Origin: Xylona heveae TC161
Taxonomy: Eukaryota; Ascomycota; Xylonomycetes; Xylonales; Xylonaceae
DNA: 64,000 bases
Reading direction: 5' to 3'
Assembly (NCBI RefSeq): GCF_001619985.1
Contig: NW_017264193.1
Span: 67,726-131,725, forward strand
The notes beneath the pieces are model-generated. The model saw nothing but the letters and a program-made list of their open reading frames with translations, ran no database searches and was not told where the DNA came from. The translations under genes were made by a program, and so were the position numbers. Shown here one piece after another: positions 48,741-60,775 of this stretch (its first letter is position 1; the number at the start of each line of letters is the position of its first letter).

Positions 48741-49608
48741 ATGAAATGGCCACCATGGTCTTCCAAATCCCAAGACGATCGCGATGATAGTGAGCGTTCT
48801 GTTTCTTGGACCAACTCCCTCAATGTTACAGATTGGTCGCACTACACCGATCCGCGGACAATCGTCCCTACGATTCTGCTAACGGGGACGACTCTCTTCT
48901 TTGTCCGTATCTATCGATCGTATCTGCGTCGCATTCCAGCAGCCTCAAGCATTCATCCAGATTTCTTTCGTCGACGAAGTCTATTTGGGCAGGTCACAAG
49001 TGTCGGCGATGGCGATAATTTCCGTCTCTTCCATACACCTGGAGGACGGCTTGCGGGATGGGGTTGGATGCCCGGTCGGCGAGTGCCCGTGAAGAAGGAA
49101 GAATTGAAAGGAAAGACGGTAATTAAAGATCCACTGAAAGACTATTCTGTACAAAGATTGATATTGGCTAACGCAATTATACTTGAAGATCCACATTCGG
49201 CTGGCCGGTGTGGACGCCCCCGAGCTTTCGCATTTTGGCAAGCCAGCTCAGCCTTTTTCCAAGCAAGCTTTAGACTGGCTCACATCGTACATATCGAACC
49301 GCCGCGTGCGAGCCTATATCTACAAGCGCGACCAATATGACCGTGTTGTTTCTACAGTTTATGTACGACGATGGCTCTTACGCAGAGATGTCGGCTTGGA
49401 GATGCTAAAGAGAGGGCTTGCTACTGTATATGAGGCAAAAAGTGGAGCAGAGTTTGGGAAGCTCGAAGCTAAATATCGCAACGCAGAATGGTGGGCGAAG
49501 AAAAGGAGGAAGGGCATGTGGTCGGCCAAAAAGGCAGATTTTGAGAGCCCACGAGAATTCAAGACCAGAATGTCCATGCTGGAGGATGTAAAAGATCCTA
49601 AGTCTTGA
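48741..49608 (+). CDS. lcl3: Lcl3-type membrane nuclease (staphylococcal nuclease fold)
   Basis: Probable endonuclease with a TNase/SNase domain; yeast Lcl3 is mitochondrial-membrane associated. Exons 48741-49118 and 49189-49608 give 265 aa. A single hydrophobic helix ([20 protein letters not shown]) sits near residues 40-59, after a short hydrophilic N terminus. The SNase fold starts with [20 protein letters not shown]. Across the intron come the active-site segment [20 protein letters not shown] and the basic loop [28 protein letters not shown] and [12 protein letters not shown] close the domain. The intron acceptor was chosen because it gives the family sequence KTIHIRLAG. Catalytic Arg and Glu/Asp positions appear kept. 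Confidence 0.93.
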
Positions 49609-50070
49609 CATCCACTCCTTTTGCTTGTTCCGTCAAGGCTTCTCGGTAGTAATTGAGTTATGCATCGTTTTACAATTGGGCGAACCAGCGATGCAATGTT
49701 GATGCGAGCATGATATATATACATTTACATATGTGACGGCAAACAAGACAAATGATTCTACACTTATAATGGATCCACTACAAAGAATTGTCAAATATTA
49801 TCTCACTTGTACATATACCAAATTAAGCAATTTCAATGTTGTTTGACTTTTAGGTAAAGGCTCAACTGGAAATCTATGAGGGTACCGGGGTCGCACTGCT
49901 AGCTCCGGGAGCCACGCAACCCCAGATTTCAATTAGTTAACGACCCTGTTGATTCTTAACCTCGGCTCGTGGGCAGGGTGCAGTACAGCACAACTGTCAC
50001 ACCCATACGAACAAGCACCTCCGCGAAAGATGGGTTATGTTTTGTTTATCTATAGAGGGGCAGCTTCACC

Positions 50071-51405
50071 ATGGCCGGAGAAGTACGACAGCCCATTAAC
50101 GTGGAATCTTTGAACGCATATCTGAGCAACCATGTACCGGAAATAGCTATACCCGTTAAAATCAAACAGGTCAGCCATCTTCTGTGCCTCGTACCGCAGG
50201 GAACAGAGTTATCACTGACACCCGTCACAGTTTGGATTCGGCCAGTCGAATCCAACCTACCAGCTCACGGACCGTACTGGAATGAGATACGTGCTACGGA
50301 AAAAGCCTCCCGGGAAACTTCTCTCAAGAACCGCACATCGGGTGGACCGCGAGTACAGAATCATAGATGCACTCCAGGGAACAGACGTGCCTGTCCCGCG
50401 GGCGTACTGTCTTTGCGAAGATGACAGTGTTATTGGAACACCTTTCTACGTTATGAGTTTTCTGGATGGTCGAATCTTTGAAGACCCGACGTTTCCTGGG
50501 GTCTCGCCTGCCGAGAGATACGAAATGTATTTTCTGTTGATTTTTTTTTTTTTTTTGGTTTCTTGAATAAGAAATATCTTTCCCATGTGAGGATTATTTT
50601 GGCTAACATAAGTCTTTCTGGCAGGTGGCATGATGCCATACGCACGCTCGCAAAACTACATCGTATCGACCCCGCCTCCATAGGCCTGGAGAGCTACGGG
50701 AAAGCGTCAGGGTTTTATAATCGGCAACTGCAGACTTTCAACACAATATCCAATTCCCAGGCTCAAACTGAGGATATTGACACCAAAAAACCTGTCGGCA
50801 AGATTCCGCATTTTGATGATATGCAAGCATTCTTTCGAGATCCGAAAATGCAGCCTAGAGATCGCGGGACGCTGATACATGGAGACTACAAAATTGATAA
50901 TTTGGTATATCATAAAACAAAACCAATAGTAATTGGTATTCTGGAGTGAGTATTGCATGTCCTTCGCGTTTTCACGTTCATAATTTATCTGACTTTTCTT
51001 TTTCTGTATAGCTGGGAGATGTCAACGATAGGACATCCGCTTTCAGATCTTGCCAATCTTTCAACTCCGTACGTCCTGGCAAACGTACCAGAAGGCAGCG
51101 GTATTCGGGATCACCCTGAATTTCGTCCTGGGGTCACTCCGGGAATTCCATATCGAGGCCAATGTATTCAGTGGTATCGGGAAGTGGCTGGATGGGATCC
51201 ATCTATAGAGATGCCATGGGGAGATGCCTTTGGCATTTTCAGAGGGTCAATTATCATGCAAGGAATTGCTGCAAGGTCTGCACGAAGGCAGGCCAGTAGC
51301 GCCAAAGCGCACGAATACATTGTGCAGATGGCACCGTTTGGAGAATTTGCCTGGAGTTTGATCGAACGTGTCCGCGAAGGATTCCAATCAAAGGCAAATC
51401 TATGA
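50071..51405 (+). CDS. APH-fold phosphotransferase (ACAD10/11 N-terminal-like)
   Basis: Kinase-like protein of the aminoglycoside-phosphotransferase fold, of the type fused to acyl-CoA dehydrogenases in ACAD10/11; here it stands alone. Exons 50071-50169, 50231-50526, 50625-50945 and 51012-51405 give 369 aa. The nucleotide-binding start [14 protein letters not shown] is followed by the Lys-bearing strand [13 protein letters not shown]. The catalytic Brenner motif [14 protein letters not shown] and the metal-binding [18 protein letters not shown] lie on either side of the last intron. The natural substrate is unknown; these enzymes are thought to act on small hydroxylated molecules, not antibiotics. 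Intron 2 contains a 16-nt T run (50541-50556). Confidence 0.93.
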
Positions 51406-51747
51406 AAAGAATCATGAATGATCATATTACTCGAGCGCTCTGTTATATGACTCGTGAATGTGCTATCTATAAAGAGAGCCAAGGAAAAATAGACAAATGA
51501 AAATGTCATCAGTGCGTATCAAACTATTGGGTTTCATCAAAACATAACTGTCGTTACTCGTGCTTCGAGCCCGCTAAGACGAGCAAGTTAAACCAAATTG
51601 CCATGACGTAGACCATCGTCTGGGGACTAATGGTACGACGAGAGGCATTCGTAAAAAAAGGAAATGAGCATCGCATGAATGAGGGGCACCAGAACGGACG
51701 AAACATCTCTGATTCGGAGAGACAAGAAAAATCCAGCGGTCTGGGGG

Positions 51748-53241
51748 TTATTTGGCGTGATCAACAATCTCATCGTAGAGACCATTGGGGATTCGGTCGA
51801 GGATACTAATAGCAAGCCACTTTATCTTGGAAGCTTGTAGTGGAGGGAATGACCTTAAAACTTTCATGGGGCTGCAAATCCGTAAGCAGACGCAGAGAGT
51901 GACAGGACATGGGCAAAACAAACCTTGGGCTCTCGAGGATCGCATCTCGGGTCATGATTAATTGTGCCACAATACATAGGACATTCATATGTGCTCCGGA
52001 GGCGAACAGAAAGTCCCAGAGGTGAAGTACTTCTGGAAGAGGTGGAGTGCAGGCGCAGAGTGTTAGTACAGATGGAAAGGCGTACAACTTGGCCTGCATG
52101 CCTTTTGACAGCAGATATGCTGATAGAGCTGGATCCACAATGGCCAGCACCCTATCAACAAGGGAAAGGCCTCGATGAACACCCTCCATAGCACCTCTCA
52201 CATACCCAGGACACTCTTCTGTTAGAAAGCGATGGAAGGCCACGAAAGCCTCCACTTCACTGCGCGCAGCGTAGAGGAACGGAGCCGCAAGCACGTTCAT
52301 CCCTTGCACATAAGTACCTGGCTCAGCACTTCCTGCTTCAGAGCCCTCGGTCGTGGTTGCGGTTGGCGGGCCGCGAGCATGCTTAGCTGAAGGTATAAAG
52401 TTGAACACCGGGTGGAGCTCAGGACTGGCTTCAGCCAGGGTTGTTATTGCAGATTGATTCTTGGTGCTAAGGTTGCGTTCCTCCTTGGCATCATGTAACC
52501 TCCAAGCCACGGCATTCAATAATCGGATCAAGCTCGCTTCGCTAACTCTTCTTCGGAAAAGAGGATCAGTCGCCAGTGTACGAAAGGTATCATTGCGGAT
52601 TTTCGAATATGCCGGGGAGGGACCGCGGTGAATCAAACCAAGGTAGTTATCGGTAGGTAGAGAAGGCGCGCTGAGAAAAATTAACCACAAGTAGATCCGG
52701 GAGGTAGACTGGACTTTATTAGTTCGTGCTTATCCATTGCATTGCTGGATGAGTATACCATTCCGTCACTGTCACTTGGAACGCCGTGAGCGAGAACCAA
52801 TGTCTTTATTTCTTGAATACCCAGTGGTATCTCATTTTTAGCCGGGACATGTCTTAACATTATATCTAAGCTTTTTGGGGTGGTGGTTGGTGTCGGTAAT
52901 GAACTCTGCCCCGCGCCACGTCGAATTGGAAGTGCGACGGTGGGTGGACCTTTCGTAGAGGCATCGCTATTCGATCTGGCTCGGCCAAACGGTCGCGACG
53001 AGCTAATTGCAGACAATTGATTGTTGAGGGAATCTTTATGGAAAGCAGATACGGAGCGCTGTTGTCGAAGGCGTGACTGTGCAGAAATCGGGACGTTCAG
53101 AGCGGCCGATTGTGACAAGGCTTGGGTAGAGTGCAACTTGCGAAGACCGCGCGGCTTTGGCGAGACAGGTGTGGGATTCCAGGGGGCAGTTGGAGGAGGT
53201 ATATTGGGTATCGACGGATTAGACGATGTGGACGACATCAC
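51748..53241 (-). CDS. bub2: Mitotic checkpoint GAP Bub2/Cdc16 (TBC domain), with a frame break
   Basis: GTPase-activating subunit that, with Bfa1/Byr4, holds back mitotic exit or septation by acting on Tem1/Spg1 at spindle poles. The N-terminal ~120 residues are disordered and Ser/Pro-rich. The TBC domain has the arginine-finger motif SKIRNDTFRTLATDP and the glutamine motif GTYVQGMNVLAAPF. The C terminus is spliced at 51872-51923 and ends in LDRIPNGLYDEIVDHAK. Upstream, the frame covering 52681-53241 stops (SLPPGSTCG), and the TBC frame, open from about 52690, is a different one. I could not find an intron that joins them. This is either a sequence or assembly indel, an intron I missed, or a real frameshift; most of the protein is otherwise well preserved. 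Confidence 0.82.
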
Positions 53242-55979
53242 ATCGGCGAGCGGAATGGAGAGATGTCTTTTAAAGATACGGTTCTCAGGTATGACCCCTA
53301 GGTGTTAGATCAGGGGTCGAAATGGAAATATGATCACAATGCTTGAAAGGACCACATGAGCTGAGAGAACTGAATGGAAAGAAAGATTTCGTAGTTAAAG
53401 GAGCGAACGATATGAGTAGGTTAGAATTCGTGATTGACCACAACGAGCGTGAGAAAGGTCGGTGCTGATGGTGATGTCGTCGCGGTTTGGAGTTGAGCCT
53501 CTTTCCCCTATAGCCAACCAGCCACGGCGCGTGCTTCCCCAGCCACGCATACTCCGTAGCTAAAAACAACCCCCAAATTTCGGTTGTTTGGCGTGCACTA
53601 TGGTACAAGGTAACTGTCTTAAGAACCTTTAAGCATGGCGCTGGTAACACCTTGATAACATTATGACTCGAACTGTATTTGAAAAAATATTTAGGTAATT
53701 GTCAGTATGTAGATGACAGGAGTATGGAATCGTCTCCGAAATCTCTCCATTCTCCTGGCGGTGTTGCAAAATGGTAACAAGGGAACAAGGCTAATCACGT
53801 GGTTCTCTAGCTGTGACTTGGATTTCGCCCCAATGATTGAGTTAGCAGCAATTCGCTCCATCGAAACTTCATAAAACATTCTAGAATATTAGGTCCTGCA
53901 CCGTTTGCTAATGAAGAGCGGGAGAGTCACAAGGTAAAAACTCGGTGAGCTCCTGTTCGAGGCTCCACCATGTGCAATGTGGGGTAGATTTTCAGCTATA
54001 ACTGCGACCCAGATCATTAGCTCAAAACACACCCCTAGATGATCCCAGTCATCATCGATTTGGTTTAATTGAGACATGAGGCCTCCCATACTACTATAAA
54101 CTCATTACGGAACAGCAGGTACGATAATCCATAGACCAATTTAACATACTTAAAACCGTAGAACGTGGGGACTAGAATCCTAACAAAAGTGGGGATCAGT
54201 TGAGAGCGATTTATCAGTCTATTTGATAAGAACTTTGTAGATGGATTTAATCCGGTAGTACTTGATATGAGATGAGTTTATTTGGTTGTTATACTATATT
54301 TGTATGTTGGTATATCCCGCCTCATATGATCCGTTAGTTGGTCTCATGCGGTCTCAGTGATCACTGCCTGTCAAGATGCTAGCAAAGGCTGTACTCAATG
54401 CGAGACACTCTTAATATCAATGTCCTCATGATGATCCCCACATAAAAATCTACACATTGCCAGGCGGTGGGTGTTTACAAACTACTCCTTGTCGTGTCGC
54501 CCGAAACGCGCTAAGGGCGGCTCGCGCATAGCGGGGAATCGTACCGTCTTACGGAGTACTCTACCGTGATGAAGGATGATATCAGGACGGTGGGGATAGA
54601 TAATTTGGGCGAAAGGGCCAGAACTGAGTTTGACGGAGGTTGAGGTACTGACGGCGATGTGCTCAGTCTTTGCCTTTTGACAACCCACTCGAGAAAAGTC
54701 AGTCTTCGGTAGGCCGAACATGATTGGCCGGGAAGATTTTCTCAGGCTAAATTCGGGGTAGACCAGGACGGCTATAACTAACTAATGCTCCGTTCAAATC
54801 TTTTCATAGATTAGATTTGCCTTCTCCCGCTTCGGGAGGGACTGGGGCATAACTATACTAATCACCTACGACACTTAGAGCTTCCACCTCGCACATGCCA
54901 AACATGTGCTATGCTCCATACTACGCTGTCATCCATTGAAACGACATCGACCTGCTACTGCGGTCCAGGAACATTGCGCAATTCTTTTCTTCTCATTCTC
55001 TCTCTCTGTCTTTCGCCTCCGACTCGGCCTTGGCTTTACGTACCAATGTGATTCATGCTTCAATAAACGTGACAAATTACATTGGTCTTTATCTACACTT
55101 TTGGAATCATCATGTCGCCTGGGACATGATGTGACGGCTTCCGAGGACCCAGATGGGATATTCTCATTTGATGCAAAGCTCCGAACTCTGGGACTTACGT
55201 GACAGAAAATCGATTAGACTTTGGCTTTGGTTCAGTTAAAGGCTGTCGTTGCGTATGGCGTGCTCTCGGCTAAGCGAAAAAAGGTACAGATCGCGTCGAG
55301 TGAGCCCCAGAACTAGAATTTCTCTCCTCCAATGATGGTCCGTCTGAGTGATGCCATCGACACCCATACGCTCATCACTGCCCGTTGTTCACCAAGTTGA
55401 TGCTGAGACAAGCAAAAAGCCCTGGAAAGCCACCGCCCGCCCATCATGTCGTCTTATTGCTCATGTGTTCATCCACTGCTGTGCCAATTCTCTTCTCTTG
55501 TGCTTTCCTTTTCATTGTTTTTTTCCCAGCTCCCGCCATAAGAGGCTTGCAGTCTGGACCCCCTTTCGGTCCGTTCATTTGATACTATTCGTCCGATGTT
55601 TGTGCATTGCTCATCTTGATCGCCCTCATCTTTCCGGGGTCATACGCATCGTCTCATCATTGTGCAGAGAAGAGTTTGAAAAAAGCTGTGGGAGTCTTAT
55701 CTGCGGTGCGGCGTCGCCTAGATCGCATCTGAAGGAAAATTGATTCCTTTCACGATCCTTGAGATCTTAGCGTCCTGCTTGGCTTACCTCCCTAAGTCAC
55801 TTTTGTTTTATTATATTAAAGCATCCCACCTTCTCCTCGTGTTCGGATAGTCATCTTGCATTCGGGTTCTGCTTTGCTTACGGCCCTTACCATCCCGTTT
55901 GGCCGCCTTCTGCAGGGACTAAGCTCCTCAGACCAAAGCATCCCGGCCAGCATCGACTGCGCCTGTCATTTCCATAGAC
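53242..55979. other. 2.7 kb intergenic region
   Basis: Lies between the divergent Bub2 and sulfate permease genes. It has two copies of the 9-mer motif, at 53550-53558 and 54550-54558; the second extends to a near-palindrome. A pyrimidine-rich stretch at about 55460-55960 is the likely leader of the sulfate permease. No gene is supported. Confidence 0.55.
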
Positions 55980-58743
55980 ATGGCTGCTTCCCTTCCTTCC
56001 AAGACTGGCCATCTCCTGGCTAAGGTTCTTGGCATCAAGCTGGATGACCAGAGGCAAAACGAGCAAGCCGTCGTGACCCGCGGTGAATCTATTGTTTCTG
56101 TTTCCACCACGGACACGTTTGTTGAGGAAGAACCGACCGCGGTAGAATGGGTTCGCGAGACCTTACCATCTGGTCATGAGCTCGTTCAATATGCACGCAG
56201 CCTTTTCCCCTTCACCAATTGGATCCTTCGTTACAATCTCCAATGGCTTTTCGGAGATCTTGTTGCTGGTAAGTCTTTTTTTTTCCCCGTGATATAAGAT
56301 ATGACACCGTATTAAGATTTACCCCTTCAGGTATCACCGTCGGGTGTGTCGTTGTACCACAGGGTATGGCCTACGCCGGTCTGGCAGAGCTAAAGCCTGA
56401 ATTTGGTCTGTATTCTTCCTTCATGGGAGTTCTCATCTACTGGTTCTTCGCCACGTCAAAAGATATCACCATTGGTGTAAGTGTACTTGATAAAGTTGCA
56501 ACAACAGGTTCTGGGTGCTGACGTATTCCTCAGCCTGTTGCTGTCATGTCCACAATCGTGGGAAACGTTGTCCTCAATGTTAAAAAAACCAATCCGGATC
56601 TTGCACCAGACGAAGTGGCATCTGCTCTGGCAATCATTGCCGGGGCCATCATTGTATTCATCGGTTTGGTGCGCTGTGGTTGGATCGTAGATTTCATCTC
56701 GCTCGCATCCATTTCAGCTTTCATGACTGGCTCGGCGCTCAACATCGCTGTGGGTCAGGTACCTACGATGATGGGCATCTCAGGGTTTTCCACTCGCGCC
56801 TCAACCTATCTAGTTGTCATCAACACCCTCAAGCATCTTGGCCGATCGAATCTAAATGCTGCCATGGGCTTGACAGCCTTGGCCATGCTCTACATCATCC
56901 GATCGGCTTGCAAATATGCCGCGAGAAAGTACCCCAAGCACGAGAAACTCATCTTTTTCATCTCAACTTTGCGGACAGCTTTCGTCATCCTTTTGTACAC
57001 CCTGATTTCCTGGTTGGTCAACCGGCACCGGAGGTCTCATCATGCGTTTAAGATCTTGGGCAAGGTTCCTAGAGGTATGCTTTCACTTCGCCCTATTTCC
57101 TCTCAAATGATCTTTCTGCAACCCTTTCACTGACATTGCAATGCAGGCTTTAAGCATGCCCGGGTCCCCACTGTCAACAAGACCGTCATCAAGGCTTTTG
57201 CAAGCCAATTGCCTGCTACAGTCATTGTACTCCTCATTGAGCACATTGCCATTTCAAAGTCATTTGGACGGGTCAACAACTACACAATCGACCCATCCCA
57301 GGAGCTGGTCGCTATTGGTGTCACTAACCTACTCGGACCGTTCCTTGGAGGTTACCCTGCTACCGGATCTTTCTCGCGTACAGCCATCAAGTCCAAGGCA
57401 GGCGTCCGAACTCCTTTCGCAGGTGTCATCACTGCTATCGTGGTCTTGCTTGCTATCTACGCGCTCCCTGCTGTCTTCTACTACATTCCAAATGCCACGC
57501 TTGCTGGAGTCATCATCCACGCCGTTGGCGACTTGATTACTCCTCCCAACACCGTCTACCAATTTTGGCGTGTCTCCCCACTGGAGGTACTCATCTTCTT
57601 CGCAGGAGTAATCATTACCGTCTTTTCCAGCATCGAAAACGGTATCTACACCACGATTTGCGTGTCTGCTGCCTTGCTGCTGTTCCGTGTCGTTAAGGCC
57701 CGTGGCCGATTCCTCGGTCGGGTCAAGATCCACTCTGTCGTTGGTGACCACGTTCTGGAGGATGATAAAGATGATGCTCGGGAGCCTCTCAAGGGAAACA
57801 ACGATGCCTCTGTCCGAAACATCTTTTTGCCCATTGACCACCAGGATGGTTCCAACCCTCAAATCGATGTGGAGCGACCTTACCCTGGCATCTACATCTA
57901 CCGCTTCTCTGAAGGATTCAACTATCCCAACGCCAATCACTACCTTGACAAGCTGGTGGCTACCATCTTCAAGGAGACCCAGCGGACTGATCCCTTCACC
58001 TATGGACGTCCAGGAGTATGTCATCTCAGCGTTGTGTTTTTCGTTTTCTTTTTTTTTTTTTTTTTTTACCATTTCAGTTTGGCTAATATTTACCCTTGCA
58101 GGACCGTCCATGGAATGACCCTGGCCCGCGCCGCGGCAAGGAAGTTCAAGTGGATGACCACCGGCCTACACTCAAGGCTATCGTCCTTGACTTCTCCTCG
58201 GTTAACAACGTCGATATCACCTCCGTTCAACAACTCATTGATGTACGCAATCAGCTCGACCGCTACGCGGCTCCCGACCGGGTAGACTGGCACTTTGCAT
58301 GCATCAACAACCGCTGGACAAAACGTGCTCTTGCATCCGCTGGTTTCGGCTACCCTACTCCCTCTGATAGTCAGTTCCACCGGTGGAAACCCGTGTTTAG
58401 CGTTGCCGAGATTGGCGGCCAAGACTCTGCCGCCGCGGTCGCCGAGAAGGACGAAAATATCAAGGAGCTCCAGCGTCTACGTACACAGGATGCTGAGTCT
58501 GCTCGGTCGCAAAGTGCGCACAAGGATGAGATCCACATTCAATCGCAAAGCTCGTTGGAAGGCAAAGACTCTGCAGGCTACGGCACGGCCTTGAAGGTTC
58601 CTCATCCAAAGGTGGCTGTTGTTCACGGCATCAACCGCCCACTCTTCCACATTGATCTCACTAGTGCGCTGCAGAGTGCTATTGCCAATGCTGAGGCAAA
58701 GTCGCTTCAAGCAAACAACTTGGAACTGAAGCCCATTGCTTGA
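55980..58743 (+). CDS. Sulfate permease (SulP/SLC26 family)
   Basis: Plasma-membrane sulfate uptake transporter at the entry of sulfur assimilation, like A. nidulans SB and P. chrysogenum SutB. Exons 55980-56268, 56331-56476, 56534-57074, 57147-58015 and 58102-58743 give 828 aa. The first membrane helix holds the SulP signature VVPQGMAYAGLAELKPEFGL. About ten to twelve helices follow, with GGYPATGSFSRTAIKSKAGV as the second family landmark. The C-terminal STAS domain has KAIVLDFSSVNNVDITSVQQ, where this fold normally carries its regulatory Ser/Thr. A long acidic insert separates the helices and the STAS domain. The last intron contains a poly-T run (about 58050-58066). No site for the sulfur regulator MetR/Cys3 was identified. 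Confidence 0.96.
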
Positions 58744-59143
58744 TCTTTGATATCCCTTTCATTCTGTATTCTTATATATCCTTTTCATCCTGTCTTCTTC
58801 TACATATCCCTTTCTCATACCATTTTCTACCTTTTCTCTTCCCCCAATTTTTTGGGTTCAAGGCATATATACATATACCTGAAGCGTTCTAGCGGCCTTC
58901 ATCTACCTTATATCATCAAACAAAAATATAATACAGCCGATTGGATGGCCACATCTTGGAGAGGTCCTTATTCAAGACACACTTGAAAGTATTTAAGTGC
59001 CTTTTCTGGTCATCTAATGCAAACAATCTTCTCCCAAAAACTTATTCTTTCTATGTTGAATTAGTTTCAAGTGAATTTATGCTTGTATAGGTCTTCCTGT
59101 AATATCTAAAAGATGCTCAACCAGCTACATGAGTAAACAGAAT
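58744..59143. other. Short intergenic region between convergent genes
   Basis: Pyrimidine-rich 3' flank of the sulfate permease and 3' flank of the coiled-coil gene. Nothing else is seen. Confidence 0.6.
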
Positions 59144-60775
59144 TTATTTCAACTGAATCAAGCCCGCCGTGACCATTTCTTCCAGGGACAAGATATATCT
59201 CTTGCGCTTCAGCGTCGACGAAGGTGCCGATGCAATCCCTTCGTTCTGCCGGCCTACCTCGCTAGTATTACCCACACTGTCCTCACCAGTCTTTGCTTCA
59301 TTGCTACTTCCTGTGCGCTCTTTCGCAGGGGACGAATAACATGCCACTCCCGACGATCTATAGCGCTGCTGCTGCTGCTGCACCACCCGAGGTTCTGGAT
59401 CCTCTTCTACCTCCTCTTCTCCAACAAAACCTCGTTGTGTAATTCTTGTACGCTTACGAGAACTTGAACTTGAACTTGAGCCTGCTGAAGCCGCAGATGA
59501 AATCAACGATACATCTTTTCCAACTGACGGCCTCTCCGGCTGTCCTGACCTGGAAGAGAACGTTACGTTTCGCATTTCATCTTTCGCTTTTGCCGGCGGG
59601 TTGTTGTGCGGAGACGAATAATGCTCGCCGTCGATTGTCGATTGTATTTTTGTTGGTATCTGGTCTTGATCCTGACCACTGCACTGATCGTTCAGAGTTG
59701 CATTTTTCTTGCTAGAAGTTGTAACCTTGACAGAGCTGGTCCTTTTCAAAGACAGTTCTCTCTTGGCATGTAGCTTTGCTTGTCTCTCCGGCTGGGCTCT
59801 TCTCGGGCGTAGATTATGTCTTAGGGGAGCAGAACGTTCCGATACTGTGTCCGGTTGAGTATCAGTAGAAGTGCTGGTTGGAAATGTCACTGGCTTTGGT
59901 TTTGGTTTTGGTTTTGGATCTGAGGCAGTTGAGATACTTGAGTCTGTTTGTTGTGGAGGACTTGTTATCCTGCAATTTGATACTGTTGTCTGGCTTAACG
60001 GCACGTTGTGACCTGGATTTGCATTTGCGTTGGCATTTGACGACTTGGAAAGCGTTGAAGAACGAGAGGAGAGTCTAGGCTGCCTCAGACGACTCGTTGG
60101 ATAATGCCTTTGTTTGGCTGCTGATATCTTGACCCCAGCTTGTAAATCGTCGTTGAGCATCACGTCACTGTTATTTTGCAGAACTAAATGCATTTCCTGC
60201 GACTTCACGAGTTGCATCTCTTGTGCCTCTTGCATAGATTCCATGCAGAAATTGGTGCTATGATTTTTGTTTGGGCTCGACAGATGTCTGTGCACTTGCG
60301 GCGGGGCAATTCCAACTGGACTGTCCCTTTCTGCCTGTATATATCTGCCACGGCAGTCTTTCGACATTTGAATGCATTGTGTTTTAATAGTCCTACATTG
60401 AGCTTCCAGCTGGCTGCTTGCTAGTGTGCATCTCTCAATCTTTCCTTCCAGGTGACTGATTCTCGACCGCAACGTTTCATTTTCGTGTTTGAGAACAGAC
60501 ATGCAAGCTTCGAGCGCAACTGCGGCATCCTTTTGGGTTGCATCCAGCGTATCATGGAAGCCCTGGAGGCCTGTGTCGAGCTTAGCACTCAGTTCTTTTG
60601 CCAGAGAAGTTGCATCTGTGGCTGCAGACGATGCTGCAGCTGTGGTGGATGTAAGTGCGGCATTCTTTTCGACAGTAGATGCCTCGAGTCTAGCTAGTCG
60701 CTCAGAAAATGCGGCAAGAGATAGGCGGAATTTATGGGCCCAGAGGAGAGAGGTGGGTGATGATGGTGCAGGCAT
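59144..60775 (-). CDS. Uncharacterised coiled-coil protein with disordered C-terminal half
   Basis: No intron is needed for this 543-aa frame, and I do not recognise the family. The N-terminal ~150 residues form heptad-rich helices (SERLARLEASTVEKNAALTS, HENETLRSRISHLEGKIERC), so the protein probably oligomerises. The middle contains an acidic/Gln patch, then a long Ser/Thr/Pro-rich disordered region with a PKPKPKPK repeat (about 59889-59914) and several basic clusters (LRHNLRPRRAQPERQ, RKRTRITQRG). A Gln run near 59370-59385 and a short conserved-looking C terminus (LKRKRYILSLEEMVTAGLIQ) complete it. The layout would suit a chromosome-associated or structural protein; that is an inference only. 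Confidence 0.75.
   Translation of the reverse strand: MPAPSSPTSLLWAHKFRLSLAAFSERLARLEASTVEKNAALTSTTAAASSAATDATSLAKELSAKLDTGLQGFHDTLDATQKDAAVALEACMSVLKHENETLRSRISHLEGKIERCTLASSQLEAQCRTIKTQCIQMSKDCRGRYIQAERDSPVGIAPPQVHRHLSSPNKNHSTNFCMESMQEAQEMQLVKSQEMHLVLQNNSDVMLNDDLQAGVKISAAKQRHYPTSRLRQPRLSSRSSTLSKSSNANANANPGHNVPLSQTTVSNCRITSPPQQTDSSISTASDPKPKPKPKPVTFPTSTSTDTQPDTVSERSAPLRHNLRPRRAQPERQAKLHAKRELSLKRTSSVKVTTSSKKNATLNDQCSGQDQDQIPTKIQSTIDGEHYSSPHNNPPAKAKDEMRNVTFSSRSGQPERPSVGKDVSLISSAASAGSSSSSSSRKRTRITQRGFVGEEEVEEDPEPRVVQQQQQRYRSSGVACYSSPAKERTGSSNEAKTGEDSVGNTSEVGRQNEGIASAPSSTLKRKRYILSLEEMVTAGLIQLK

Noticed and set aside
53940-53980. B-box-like GTTCGAGGC suggesting another tRNA
   Set aside because: No A-box or cloverleaf pairing around it.
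57329-58111. Minus-strand open frame (260 aa) opposite the sulfate permease
   Set aside because: Antisense shadow of conserved transporter exons with no family resemblance.
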